DNA of 64,000 bases from assembly GCA_021234155.1 (NCBI GenBank), contig JAJEKV010000052.1, positions 4,821,606 through 4,885,605 on the forward strand, written 5' to 3'. The position numbers were made by a program, and so were the translations under genes. The notes beneath the pieces are model-generated. The model saw only the letters and a list, made by a program, of their open reading frames with translations, was not told where the DNA came from and did no database searches. The DNA is from Isoetes taiwanensis (Eukaryota; Streptophyta; Lycopodiopsida; Isoetales; Isoetaceae). Within the stretch, counting starts at the first letter, position 1. Every line of letters begins with the position of its first letter. This document shows positions 1-10,905 of the stretch, in pieces.

Positions 1-236
1 GAGCTCCCGACCGTACACCTACGACCAAGGCAATAAAAAAACCCTAACCGTGCACTCAGTTGGTCATACTGTGTACTCTAGGTGCACCCCCCTTGTCTCG
101 CGGATGCAAGCCTCATTGTTTGATTAGCAGCTGATGCAGACCGGAGGACCCACAATGTGCAGCTACAAAGCTCCTCCAAAATGATGTTAAATATTATGAG
201 TCCTTGCTCCTCTATGGAACTTTTTAAACCTAGTGA
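1..236. other. Unassigned flank
   Basis: I see no gene, RNA or repeat signature here. The sequence leads into the purine-rich repeat unit that starts near 237. Confidence 0.4.
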
Positions 237-842
237 AAGGGGGAAAAGGCTAAAGTAGAAATGGCTAAAGGGCAAAAGGGTAAAGGCGAAAAAGGCCAAA
301 GGGAAAAAGGCCAAAGGTGGAAAAGGTAGCAAAAGGTGGTATTAGAAAAGGCTAAGGGTGGAAAAGGTAGCAAAACGTGGTATTATGCTTTTTGAAGTTC
401 AAAAGGTGTTTTTTTTGTTGCTAGAAGGGGAAAAGTGGTAAAGAAGATAGCAAAAGGTGGTATTATGCTATTTGAAGTTCAAAAGGTATTTTTTGTGCTT
501 TCTTTCTAAAGTAACTCACGAATTTTATGAATATGTGAAGCTGGAAGACGGCCTCCTTTGACACCCATATTTCCACAGATGCTCTATCGCTACCCTGCCC
601 TAACGGCAGCCATAGCAGCCCTGAGAAATTTAGCCTAAGTTTTGCATCTTACCTATTGGCTCTGGCACAGGAACATCTCCATTGCTATCGACCATCTCCA
701 TTGCTATCTGCGTTCGTCTGTGGTAAGGAGGCCGCTCCTTTCTGTTCAACAACAATAGGTAGATTATGGTTAGTAGTAATCTAAAAACAAAAAACAAATC
801 TTAGCCGTCCAATGTTAGGGTCCAATCTTAGCCCTCCGATTT
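237..842. repeat. Tandem duplication unit, copy 1 (uninterrupted)
   Basis: The unit opens with a purine-rich AAAGGCTAAAG/GGCAAAAGGGTAAAGG block. It then has two copies of a GGTATTATGCT...GAAGTTCAAAAGGT motif (about 378-415 and 460-490), a CACCCATATTTCCACAG segment near 566, and a closing TTAGCCGTCCAATGTTAGGG segment ending in ATTTAGGG. The same order of blocks recurs in 843-11318, where it is broken by insertions, so this copy serves as the uninterrupted reference. It has no coding potential. Its T-run at 409-416, before GTTGCTAG, is the intact counterpart of the target of the 8 kb element at 2087. Confidence 0.75.
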
Positions 843-1034
843 AGGGGGAAAAAGGCTAAAGTGGAAATGGCTAAAGGGCAAAAGGGTAAAGGCGAAAAAG
901 GCCAAAGGGAAAAAGGCTAAAGGTGGAAAAGGTAGTAAAAGGTGGTATTATAAAAGGCTAAGGGCGGAAAAGGTAGTAAAAGGTGGTATTATAAAAGGCT
1001 AAGGGCGGAAAAGGTAGCAAAACGTGGTATTATG

Positions 1035-2051
1035 TATAAGGGAAAATCCCTCCCGAGGATTTTCCGGGAAATTATCCGCGAGGCGGCGCCGTAGCGGCGC
1101 CACCGAGTGGATAATTTCCCGGCAAATTCGAGGGTGAGATTTTCCCGTGCGTAATACACACCAGCTGGGATTACGTTCATGACGTGTCCTCCACGTCGGT
1201 GCCACATCAGCAAGGTTTATAAAGTTTTTTTTTTCATTTTCGATGGCGGAGCTCCTGGCTATGGCGCATGCAGAGATGTTGCCGGAGCTCCCGTGATGGC
1301 GCTTGCTCTCCTAATGCTGGCGCTTCGTCTGAAATGGATTGTAGAGGTCTGTGTGCATGTTTTTAGCTAATATTTCCATGGCGCTGGCGATTATCTTCGT
1401 GTTTTCTGCACAGGTTTGATCATTTGGGTATAGCGACTTGTGGTTGGGATCTTGGCGACTTGTAAAGCATTTTGGCGACTTCTAGTTGTGATCTTGGTGA
1501 CTTCTAGTGCACGGATTTGTTGGCGCTGGCGATTATCTTGCTGTTTTCTGTAGATAAGTTGGCTGTGGCGACTCCTAAAGCAACTTGCGACTTGTAAAGC
1601 AAGTATTTGCTGGCCTTTAGCTGATCTTTAGCCGATCTTTAGTTTCTGTGACCTTTTAGCCGATCTTTGCAGAGTTTGGGCCTATCTTTAGCCGATCTTT
1701 AGTTTCTGTGACCTTTAGCCGATCTTTGCAGAGTTTGGGCCATCCAATGCATCCAAGGGTTTAGCAGCACTGATCAGTAATGCTTTGGATAAGAATCGAT
1801 CTTGAATAAACTCTTTGTAATGTGTTGGATAAACCTTCAAATTTTGGAGTTAACCTTGTAGTTAACTTTCTTTTTGTAATCTTGGAATGTTTGTGTAATC
1901 TTGTAATCTTGGAATGTTTCAGTGTAATCTTGTAATCTTTCAGTGTTTATAATCTGCATGTAAATTATATTATGCAAAATTGAGATGCTGGTTGACATGA
2001 AATTATCAGAAAGAATTTGAGAGCAAAATAAAAGTAATCCCAAGCTGGCGT
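1035..2051. mobile_element. Foldback/MULE-like insertion of about 1 kb
   Basis: Copy 1 of the surrounding repeat reads GGTATTATGCTTTTTG without a break. Here the reading is GTATTATG (1027-1034), about 1017 bp of extra sequence, then GTATTACG (2052-2059) and CTTTTTG, an 8-bp near-duplication. The left part (about 1027-1157) is a long hairpin with a perfect CCGGGAAATTATCC / GGATAATTTCCCGG pair around a GC-rich loop. A further inverted pair (GTAATACACACCAGCTGGGA near 1151; TCCCAAGCTGGCGTGTATTAC near 2038) bounds the rest. No transposase ORF is present. A non-autonomous MULE or foldback element fits; the exact ends are uncertain. Confidence 0.55.
1389..1742. repeat. Short tandem repeats inside the foldback insertion
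   Basis: GGCGACTT is repeated irregularly from about 1426 to 1590. From about 1613 to 1742 two near-identical copies of about 60 bp (TTAGCCGATCTTTAGTTTCTGTGACC then TTTGCAGAGTTTGGGC) lie in tandem. No coding role is apparent. Confidence 0.6.
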
Positions 2052-2353
2052 GTATTACGCTTTTTGAAGTTCAAAAGGTGTTTTTTGGGTTGCCCCTAGG
2101 GGGGCAAACCCTCGTTTATGTGGGGATGTGGGCATATTCAAGTATATGCTGGCATATACCTAGCATATGCTGATGACTGCTAAAAACTGGCTGCTGCCTG
2201 TAAATGCTCGGTCATCCAGCCCTCCCTTCCGCGCCTTCCTTAGCCTTGCTTTGAGTTTTTCGGTCTCAAATCTTTGCTCCATTTAAATACTTAGGAAGGA
2301 GCTCGTTTGTTGGTAGAATTGAGGAATTCTCTTCTCCGGCAAGAAACAAGCAG

Positions 2354-2510
2354 GTGAGTTTTTGAATCTGGATTTTGAACAGGTCTACCAGGTCCGAAAG
2401 AACGCGTTTACCTGATGCAAATGTGATTTTTATTTTCTTTTTTTGGATCAATCGCAGCACGGATGACGAACAAGAAGAATCCGCTGCCGTAGCTGCTGCT
2501 TCCGAGCAAG
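2354..2510 (+). other. Candidate captured intron and exon
   Basis: CAG|GTGAGT at 2351-2359 looks like a splice donor. ATCGCAG at 2451-2457, after a T-rich tract, looks like an acceptor. A 53-nt open stretch (2458-2510) ends at AAG|GTATGG. The short peptide is rich in Asp, Glu and Ala (TDDEQEESAAVAAASEQ). This looks like an exon with flanking introns captured from a host gene that I cannot identify. Confidence 0.35.
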
Positions 2511-2716
2511 GTATGGAGATTTTTGGTGTCTTTGTTAGATTAGGTAGGAGATGTCAGGATTTTTCCCCTTTAACGGATAGTACGGGTTTGACAGGGAGCA
2601 CAGAAAAAGGGAGCACAGAAAAACTGGATAGATTGGCCGATTATAATCTAACGAGTCCCCTTTTGAAGGTTTTACACAGAATGCTATGTTATGAATCCGG
2701 CAAAGGGCTGAGCTTG

Positions 2717-2871
2717 GGGCAGAGCACGATCAGGACATGTGCATGAGGCAGAGGAATTACTTGAGATTGCACCATGTCCACCTTCTGAAGAAGCATTGAC
2801 AGCTTTGCTTAGTGGGTGCAAAACTTATGGGGAACCAGGTCTAGGCCTCAAATCAAATGAGTTTAGCTGTT
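2717..2871 (+). pseudogene. Pentatricopeptide-repeat (PPR) protein fragment
   Basis: The frame through 2739 reads GRARSGHVHEAEELLE, then CPPSEEALTALLSGCKTYG and EPGLGLK. This matches the junction between the last PPR motifs and the E-type motif of plant organelle RNA-processing PPR proteins, where a typical form is GRAGHxxEAEELL...P...WTALLSGCRTHG. Only about 50 residues are recognisable; full proteins have several hundred, with many 35-residue repeats. The later part of the open frame, to 3074, shows no PPR pattern. It lies inside the Helentron-like element and is best read as a captured, non-functional piece. Function is inferred from family resemblance only. Confidence 0.65.
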
Positions 2872-3277
2872 ATATACAGCTAAAAGAAAACTTCAATCTA
2901 ACTCAACATTTGCATGTCCTTTATCTACTCCAAGAATCTTTCTCTTATTTCTCCTATTCTGACTATATGACAGAAGACGTTAAATTTCAATATCACTTAG
3001 GAAAGCTCAAACAACTCATGCTCCATGCAGAGAGGGGAATGAGAAAACAGGTGAAGAACAAGGATAGAAAGTAAAGGACCTTATTGACAAGCAAGGTAGA
3101 AAAGCTCTAACCTTCTGCTTATAATGGTTTTGGCTGATTATTGTTCTTACATCGGCTCAACCACATTGGCAAACTAGTAAACTCATGCATACTTGTGCAG
3201 ACATGCCATCATGGTGGTGTTATACCTACTTTTATGCTGTATTTTCTTAATATTATAAGAAATGTGGGCATAGCCTT

Positions 3278-3400
3278 TGGTGCAATTTTGCCTTCTGCGT
3301 CCATTTTATCCCCAAATGGTTGGCATTTGATGCCAAGTTTTGCAATTTTGCCTTCTGCGTCCATTTTATCTCCAAATGGTTGGTACTTGGTGCCAAGTTT
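3278..3400. repeat. Tandem 60-bp duplication
   Basis: Two adjacent copies of a 60-bp unit that starts GCAATTTTGCCTTCTGCGTC and ends GCCAAGTTT. They differ at only a few positions. Confidence 0.8.
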
Positions 3401-4004
3401 TAGTAGCAGGATTTCTTCCAAATGTGGAAAGTGAAGAATTAAAATGATTCTGGACAACAAAAGGTATGAAAATTGTTTCTCCTCCTCTAACCCTGACACA
3501 GCTGCATGTCTTGTGACAGGAAAACTGCAGATTCTGCCGCAAGTGCCTTTCTTTGGCATCTGACTGAAGGTAGATATATCATGCATCATATTTGTAAAAT
3601 ATGATAGAATATATTTTAACGTCATCTAGACTCATGGAGCCCTATGATTTATGGTACATGGTGTGAGCACAGCTTCAAAAACCAGATTTTTGCATTGTAG
3701 TCAAAGAGTCAAGAAGAGGTGATGGAAAAAAATCCGTCCCTCTCAGTGTAAGTGGGAAAAAATCGCATCCCTTTCCTCCTCAGATACCCTCTGTTGGAAA
3801 TAATACAAGGGTCTTTCAAATCATTTGAAATTCTGGTGAAATCAAATCATACTTTTGACTCTGCTATTATGAAAATAAAGGATTATGCCAGCAGCAATAT
3901 TGAACCTCAAACCACAAAATGCTCCTGATAATCTCATGAGGCTGAGGTAAGACTCAAAGAAGGGAATCCTTACACGGAGGCATATATGACTGAAGCAAGA
4001 GACA

Positions 4005-4222
4005 TGCTTTGAGTGCCAAAATCTTGGCCACCTTGCCAAGGAGTGTAGAGTTCCCTGCCCCCGTCATTTGCACTATCAACTTAACCTGATTTGTTGCCTA
4101 TCATTGAAGAACAAAGTCACATGCTCCAAGCCTTCTTCTATGCTACTGTCACTGATCTTCCTGCAACAAATGTAGACCTCGCATGGCACTTAGATTCAAA
4201 TAACACCAGCCATATAACTCCT
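4005..4222 (+). pseudogene. Ty1/copia Gag zinc knuckle and protease remnant
   Basis: In one frame 4005-4046 encodes CFECQNLGHLAKEC, a perfect CX2CX4HX4C nucleocapsid knuckle. Starting at 4184 the sequence encodes WHLDSNNTSHITP. This corresponds to the copia protease active-site region WxLDSGAxxHxT, with the catalytic DSG changed to DSN. Stops and frameshifts lie between and after these blocks. This is the Gag-protease junction of a decayed Ty1/copia retrotransposon; integrase and reverse transcriptase are missing, and an RNase H tail follows about 450 bp later. It lies inside the Helentron-like element, so it was inserted or captured before that element decayed. Confidence 0.65.
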
Positions 4223-4679
4223 TAAAAGAATTCTGCAAGGTAACCGTTGCCACTTCCCTTAAACCAGGAAGTATGAAACTCCTCAAAGGTGTTTTACGTG
4301 ATTCTAAGATTGCAGAAGAGCTCGTTATAAATCACAAGATGACAGATGATGGAGTTCATGTTGGCTTTTTTTTTCTGATAACTGCAAATCCTTAAAGCCA
4401 ATATCATGTGCTTCTCCCAGGGATCAGCATGTTCTGGGGCCATATATGCTGAGTCTGTGAAATCTCACAACTAGCAGAAGAGTCCCTTTGGCATCATATA
4501 GTTAGTCCATATTGCCGCAATTATGCTCAACAACTTGTAACCTAAGGTTGCCCATATAGATATGTATTTATCTTGGCAAAGAAGATCAAAAAAATGATGC
4601 TTGGTGCATTCAGAATTGAGGCGCACATAGCGATTGCACATACAAGGAGTGAAACCATTTGGAGCTTGCACTTGAGCTA

Positions 4680-4868
4680 AAGACTGATTCTGATCCAGTA
4701 TTTAAAAAAGAAGCAATAGCTATCTCACATGATCCCGTTAGGCATCAAAGGATGAAACAAATAGATATTAAGTTCAAAGTTGTCAAAGACTTACTGGAGC
4801 AAAGACCTAGCAATGTTCCACTGGAAGAAATGGTTGCGTGCATGATAATAAGGTACGGGATGACATAA
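4680..4868 (+). pseudogene. Ty1/copia RNase H C-terminal remnant
   Basis: The open frame contains EAIAISHDPVRHQRMKQIDIKF followed by VVKDLLEQ. In copia RNase H the region DNxxAIxIxxDPVxHxRxKHIDIxxHFVRD has the same pattern. The upstream Asp-Asn pair has decayed to a Lys-Lys-Glu stretch, and the tail after KDLLEQR no longer follows the usual pattern. With the protease remnant at 4005 it marks one copia copy that has lost most of its pol. It is non-functional. Confidence 0.65.
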
Positions 4869-5685
4869 GCTAAAAAGGATTCTCTCCATCATTAGTCTGA
4901 TTCCCCATTCACAAGAGTGAACTTCTTCTCCATTTGTTAAGAACTGTTACAATGTATAAATTCACTTGTTATGGAATTTTCTCAGAGGCATCTCAATCTA
5001 TTTGTTTGCTTAAAATTGATCCTTTTAAGATTATGAATAGTCATAGAGGTAAGCACTTGAATTGTGCACCTTCTTTCGTTGTACAAATCTGCATTTCTAA
5101 AATACATGCTTTGGTAAAACATAATATGCAGAAACTATCACTTTCGTAATATTCATTTGGATAAAACTTATGTAAACACTATCACTTTCACAAAGCTTGT
5201 CTAATTTGCTTTAGATTGCACCGACTAACCTTTATGATTGTCCCTCAATTTGAACTTTGCAGGATTCCACTTATCTTATATACAATGCACTAGTGGCATG
5301 GGCGTGTTCATATTTGTGTAGGTGGTCCCATTTTTGTTCTTGTTCTTGACAAGTCTGGTAGAGTAGTAAAACTCGATTCTTAAGTTAATGTATTGTAGAT
5401 GTAAGTCTTTGGATGCGAGCCAGAAAAACGGCAAGCTTCAAAAATTAGAGCACAATATCTTCATGCAATTCGAGGCGAATGTGGCATTTTTGACACGTAG
5501 ATGTGCACTGCAGAGGTGGTGAAAAATGTGTCTTCTCGATAGCATGCTTGTGCAAGAGGCCATAAGCAAAAAGGCAAGGCCATATACACAACAACATTTG
5601 AATTTTACTTTTGTGTCCTGGTATCATTTACACCATTATTGCTACTGCTCGGGTATTTCTATGGAAAAGCATTATCGAGTATGAA

Positions 5686-5986
5686 AATCGCCAAACGTGC
5701 ATATGCCAAAGCCGAATAGTTGCAGAGCGTGCTATATCATCAATTCGACCGTCCATGCTTTGCAAACCGAAAAGCACTCTAAACATGTTTTCTAGGTCTT
5801 TGGAACCAGCTATCAAACCGGGACTCGCAGACAAGGATTTGCTAAAAGACTAGCTATGGGGTCTAATGGTGTCACATTTGCTTTATGGTCTTTTTACCGC
5901 TTGGTATGGCGTTGAGCTTATCATGCATGGACATGCCAATGGTGCCCAAGTAATGACTTCGGATTTGCTCTCCTTGCCGGTGGCTT
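5686..5986 (+). pseudogene. ABC transporter B-family (P-glycoprotein-like) exon fragment
   Basis: Across three frames the sequence encodes AKRAYAKAE, VAERAISSIR, TVHALQTEKHSKHVF, QGFAKRLAMGSNGVTFALWS and WYGVELIMHGH. In the same order these match the transmembrane-domain stretch of plant ABCB transporters, which reads approximately YxxAGxIAEQAISSVRTVYAF...GLxxGLAxGSNGxxFAxWSF..WYGSxxVMxHG. One in-frame TAG and at least three frameshifts break it. It ends at a good splice donor, TT|GTAAGT (5987), so genomic DNA with its intron was captured rather than a cDNA. The nucleotide-binding domains are absent, so no transport function remains. It is part of the cargo of the element at 2087-10079. Confidence 0.75.
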
Positions 5987-6864
5987 GTAAGTGCGCCCCT
6001 TTTTCACCTCCTTTTGTTTAACTGTTCTCGTATTTGTGATTATGTTAGTATCTTCTTTAACACTTCCAGATAGCCTACGCCTAGTAACTCGAACTCATCA
6101 ATCCAATGCAAGTCCATTGGTTAAGTTCTTCTCCTTAAACGATCAAATCATAACATATGCTACTACCTGTGCAAAATCTAGGACATTTGAGTGGATAAGT
6201 ATTTATTTCCTCATGATGTGACGAGCTGTTTCCATCTGTGATAGTGGTATCTAACTTTGAAAATTCAAGCACAGCCAGAGCCACCCATTCATCAGGTTGA
6301 CAATGAAAAGAGGACCCTTTCCAAGACATTCGAATATTTGGCGTCTATAATGCACTTAAAATCGGACAGTTATTTAGATTTGCCAAATACCTTGCACAAG
6401 ATATGCCTTTTTTATACATAAACCAAATACATGCAAAGCATGGTTTACGTTTTAGGGATTGGGTTTACCAACATCAATAATGCCTCACTTACGGCTACAT
6501 ATAGCTTTACTTAATGATAGAGGAGGATATTTCACCCAATTTTAGACATAAGATTAAATGCTATAATGGCTTTCCTTTTGTCGTTCAAAGATTGTTAGAA
6601 AGTTCAAAGATTGTTAGAAAATTGCCACGTGGCAATATTATAAACCACTCAAATTTAACAAATATTCTCCCCCTCTCCATTACGTAGGATGAGTGTTGCT
6701 TTGTGGGACGAGTGTTGCTTTGTGGGACGCTTCTTGGGCGCTTCTTGGGCTTGGCTTGGCTCGGCTCACCAAGCCCATACCCCAAGAAATGTCCCCCACA
6801 AGAACATTACCCCTATCTTATATTCTTTGAGCAAGGCAAGTTAAACATGATAGGGAAGAGCGCA

Positions 6865-6975
6865 TGGGCCTTTAGTCTAGTGGTTAACACACTAGTCTTA
6901 GAACATGTATGTCTCGACTTTGAGACTACCCAATTGCCCGTCCAATGCCCCAGTGTAGGGTCCCCTTGCATGTTA
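6865..6975 (+). repeat. Possible tRNA-derived SINE head
   Basis: TTTAGTCTAGTGGTTAACAC resembles an RNA polymerase III A box in a tRNA D-arm. CTCGACTTTGAGAC about 35 bp downstream is a weak B box. No clear SINE body or A tail could be bounded. It could also be chance similarity. Confidence 0.3.
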
Positions 6976-7103
6976 AAATTTTATCTATTATTAATGGCTT
7001 TATTTTATCCTATTACCTAGTTCTTTCGAGGGAGGTTTTAAAGCTTGCGCAAACTCTTGTTAAAATGGATGTTGTTTGATGTTTTTTTATTTATGAATGG
7101 CAG

Positions 7104-7272
7104 ACAACAAATCCATACAGGAAAATTAGCCATTTGGGGCAACAATAAGGGTGGCCACATGTGGCTTTTTCGGCTTCAAGGAACTAAGCCTCATTCTTCA
7201 GTATGTACTGCAAGTGCTTTACACGCAGTTCTGGATGCTACTTTCCTTGAGAAAGAGAAACTGCAGCACGAG
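7104..7272 (+). other. Candidate captured exon, unknown gene
   Basis: A 169-nt open stretch lies between a T-rich acceptor (GAATGGCAG, ending 7103) and a donor (CACGAG|GTAAAT, 7273). It encodes a peptide with KLAIWGNNKGGHMWLFRLQG and LDATFLEKEKLQHE. I do not recognise the family. Splice-like borders on both sides suggest an internal exon copied with its introns into the surrounding element. Confidence 0.35.
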
Positions 7273-7379
7273 GTAAATAAGTCATATGCTTTAACAGACA
7301 CAACGAGACAAAAGGCAGCTAAATATTAAAGCATGCAAACTCCTGTTTCTCTAAATTATTATGTAGCTATGTTTGTATG

Positions 7380-8465
7380 AAACCTACAGGTTTCTTGGCG
7401 GAGCGTCTGCGCCTGCAGCTAGGGCGGCAACAGGGGGAGGAGGCCGCCCTCTTTCTCCTCTGACCGGCACTGCTACAGCCATCCTTGCAGACCCGAATCC
7501 CTAATCTGATGCTAGTGGGGTTTGCCAATGGCCATGGGGTTTCTTTTTTGAAAGATTTTGCAGATTTTGATTCAGAAGCAGCTTCAAGTCGGTCTTTCTG
7601 GTTTGTGTTGGTAAGCCACTAACGTGGCCTTTTGCTTTCAGTCTTTAACAAGAATGATGATTTTGTTTAAGCAAATCACACTGAAAGGGCGTGGAGCCTA
7701 TAAGGTGAAGCAGATTTAAGCAGGAATTAGAAAGAAAGCAGTTTCGGGTCTTCTTAGGCAGTCTTTTTAGATGGATCCTCTGATCAGATGGTTTTCTTCC
7801 CCTCCTCTTGCTCTTTCTTGCTAGCGGGAAGATTTAGGGATGTTTTCTTGGAAAGAGCGATTGTAAGTTCTTGGTCACAATTTTACGCTTTAAAACAGAT
7901 GTCGATTGTTTGATATTGCCGAGCTAGGGAGCCGTTGGTGTCCGTGAAGACGCTTCCATATCAAGACCGATATCATGAGCCAAATTTCGTGGGAGTTTTG
8001 GTGGCTGGGTCGCGGTGTCTAGCCTATTGCGGGTTGGCCGACCGGCACTTCCCGACAATGCAAAGATCTCATTTCAATCTCACATTTGGTAGCAAAACTG
8101 CAGAATTGGATCATAGTTCGAAGCATATTAGCTTCTCTGAGCAGTGCGGGAGATTGTTCAGGTTACCCTTTGTCTCTTTTCTCTTCATTTCTAAATTTGC
8201 AAGAGGTTCTTGAAGCATTCAAGATTTGTCTACAACTTGTGGAAAATGCGGATTTGACTCCTGTAGTATTCTATTTAGCTAAGAAGATGTTCATACTGTA
8301 GTATTAGTTGGATAGAAGAAGAGGTTGAGAGAGCCGTATGAGTACTATAGCTGCAGACATGATTCAGATCCATGAGGGATCCTTTGTACTTTATTCATAT
8401 CTGATCCATGAGGGATCCTTGCATTGTAATTCTTCCAATATGTTCAATACAAAAAATCTTACCTT

Positions 8466-8499
<34 letters not shown>

Positions 8500-8505
8500 A
8501 CAGGT
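7380..8505 (+). mobile_element. Retroposed sequence with A30 tail and 12-bp target duplication
   Basis: AAACCTACAGGT occurs at 7380-7391 and again at 8494-8505, directly after a pure A tract (8467-8496). The body between them (7392-8466, about 1.08 kb) is therefore a poly(A) RNA copy inserted by LINE machinery. It contains no long ORF; the longest is about 92 codons, at 7935-8213, and I do not recognise it. Near its end GATCCATGAGGGATCC occurs twice, about 40 bp apart. It could be a processed pseudogene of a noncoding or UTR-rich transcript, or a SINE. The nearly pure A tail suggests a fairly recent event. Confidence 0.75.
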
Positions 8506-10078
8506 CATGACATTTGATTACTATAGCTGCAAAATGCAAGGACTGTCTGTAGATTTCTTTAATCGACATTTATGCAGATTTCAACTTGCTTCAAAGAAGA
8601 TAATGCCCAAGTGGACATGTTATTGTAACACATGCAAACTGTTTCTTATGTTGATGGACATCTTCTCGCACATATAAGGAGTTGTATCATTCCTATCTAG
8701 ATACATGGGTATGCATGCGCCTTCTGATGATTGTTAATGGAATGATTTGGAGAAGATAGAAGGAAAGAAATAAGTAAACACCAATGATTCGTGGGGCTTT
8801 ATAATAAGACCATAAGCACGTGCTTTATAAAAGTCTCAGATTTCCTTAACATTGGAGGGAAAGTGAGGAGGCTTACACTGCTATGAGAGGCGATGAAATG
8901 TACAAATTTGATCGTCGCACATTTAATGATTATTATCTCAACATGAGTAGTGGCATTACAGGATGAATTTGTGCTAAGGTGCTATGCTTGAATGACGATT
9001 TTTCCATCTCTTATCTGTTAAGATTTTTTAGAAGTAACTAGCCTTGCATTACAACTTATAGTTTCTCCTTATGTTTTGTCAAAGTGCGTTATATTTGTAT
9101 TCTCAGAATATGTATATAGTTTCTTCTTATGTTTTGCAATATCTGAACGAAATGCAAGTTTACGTTTTGCAGGTCTACACATCTTAGATATTGTAAGACA
9201 TCTTCTGTTAAATTGAGGTCACGTTATAATTAACATGTGATGTTGGTTCTGGTTTTGAAATCATGCTCAACCCAATTATGAAATATAGTGTTGTTTTAGA
9301 TGTACATGTATGTTGGAAAAGATTTGATACTGCCATATACTCTATTTTAACATGAAACTCTAAACTAGACTGGAAATTAGATGAAGGAATTACATGTCTA
9401 AACCAGGCACCTCAAACCTAAGCACCCCTGAAGGTGTAACACACAAAAAGAATGCATCAAGCTAGAGCAAAGTATAGCAACCAAGTTCCACAAAAACGAT
9501 ATGCTAGCATAAGTTATTCTTTGATTGTGTTTTTACTGCATTTGCATACTCCTATAACAATCGAATGGGTTGTAAGGAAAAATATAATAAGAGAAATAGA
9601 TACAATAGAAAAAAGGAATCACATTAGCTCATTGTTTATTAATTTCCAAGTCCTTGTATTTCATATTATAAAGCCTTAGGCGTACTTGTATTTCTGAGAC
9701 AGACCTAGCCCCTCCGTCTACAACTAATTTTTGTGCAAGTGATTACATCTCAAACTTAAGCTATAGGAATTCAACAACACATCTGGACAATAAGTTATGG
9801 CTCAAGCACTCTTACATCATATTGATACCATTCTTACACCATAGCAATGAAATTCTAGATTAACACTCTTGGTCTTGGCCATCCACCGGTCCAAACTTAA
9901 ACCATAGAAACTGCATCGTACCCCCTGCATCAATGCTCATATATGGCTATGATTCCTATAGGTGCCATATCTAGGTCTTGGAATTGTTGTTGATGCTTTA
10001 CAAGAAAAACAACAAAATGAAAACCAAGCAAACACACCCTCAGGCCACCGGAGGGCAACCCTCCATGCGCAACACCTT
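8506..10078. other. Unassigned interior of the Helentron-like element
   Basis: AT-rich sequence with only short open frames. I could not assign a gene or repeat apart from the terminal hairpin at 10050-10064. Confidence 0.4.
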
Positions 10079-10905
10079 GTTTTTTGTTGCTAGAAGGGAA
10101 AAAGTGGTATTTTGAAAGGCAAAAGGTGAAGATAGCAAAAGGTGGTGTTACGCTATTTGAAGTTCAAAAGGTTTTTTTTGTGCTTTGGGTAGCTTGCAAG
10201 AGCTAAAAAGGGACCCCAAGTGAAGGTTAAAAAGGAAATTGCCTTTTTCTAAAATAGTTACCCTTTAGAAAGTATTGAAAAAGGACCTTTCCTTGTTAGA
10301 GTGTAAGTTGTGTTTATCCATAAGATAGATTTTCGAACACCATTGGTTTTGTTTCAAACATCTATTTACATGTCGGATTTTAACACCTCCAGGAGAAGCT
10401 TGTGCAGCCAGAAAATATAATCCAATTAAGAGAGGCATAAGGTGTAAATTTGCCACACATTTGGACAGACATTTTTGTTGCCCTTAGAACATTACTTAAG
10501 AACATTACGCCCAAAATATCCTCATACCCTCATTGTATCTGTGCTATGTTTTATGTTGACAATACATAAGACTTTTAATCACCTATGCTTTATGTTGACA
10601 ATACATGAGTTTTAATCACTACCTATCTACACATGAACACAGGTACCCTAGCTTCTTGAATGATGCGCATAAAGAGCAGAGGTTTGGCTTACGAAGAGTA
10701 TGCTGCAGAAAATGTGTGAAAGAAGATGCCGCCCCTTCACCGGATATTCGTATGTTGTCCGAACAAAGATATTGCACACTCAATATACATATATCCATGC
10801 AGTTAGAATAAGCAGATAATTTGAACAGCTGGGCAAAAAGTTGTTCTCGTACCTCATAAGGTGCTAGACTTAGATCCCACAGATATGCATTTGGCTCCGC
10901 TTGGC

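Larger units (their letters stand above)
2087..10079 (+). mobile_element. Helentron-like gene-capturing element, copy 1 (about 8.0 kb)
   Basis: The left end is GGGTTGCCCCTAGG..., a hairpin closing with GGGGCAAACCC. The right end is a GGAGGGCAACCCTCC hairpin followed by ATGCGCAACACCTTG. The element lies between two runs of six T (2081-2086 and 10080-10085). Copy 1 of the host repeat shows the unoccupied site as a single T-run between AAAAGGTG and GTTGCTAG (409-417). About 145 bp of the left end and about 45 bp of the right end match the element at 12189-16283, while the interiors are unrelated. The interior carries PPR, copia, ABCB and other exon-like pieces. No Rep or helicase ORF is present, so it is non-autonomous. 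Subterminal inverted repeats (GGGTTGCCC / GGGCAACCC), T-T insertion and gene capture fit a Helentron-type rolling-circle element. The lack of 5'-TC and 3'-CTRR argues against a canonical Helitron. Orientation follows the hairpin-near-3'-end convention. Confidence 0.6.

Noticed and set aside
8467-8496. The A-tract as a simple microsatellite
   Set aside because: It is followed exactly by the 12-bp duplication found at 7380, so it is a retroposition tail.
2087-10079. Canonical Helitron
   Set aside because: There is no 5'-TC, no 3'-CTRR and no A/T insertion point; the end structure fits a Helentron-like type better.
2087-10079. Pack-MULE
   Set aside because: The inverted similarity is subterminal and only about 9-12 bp long, and the flanks are T-runs rather than a 9-bp duplication.
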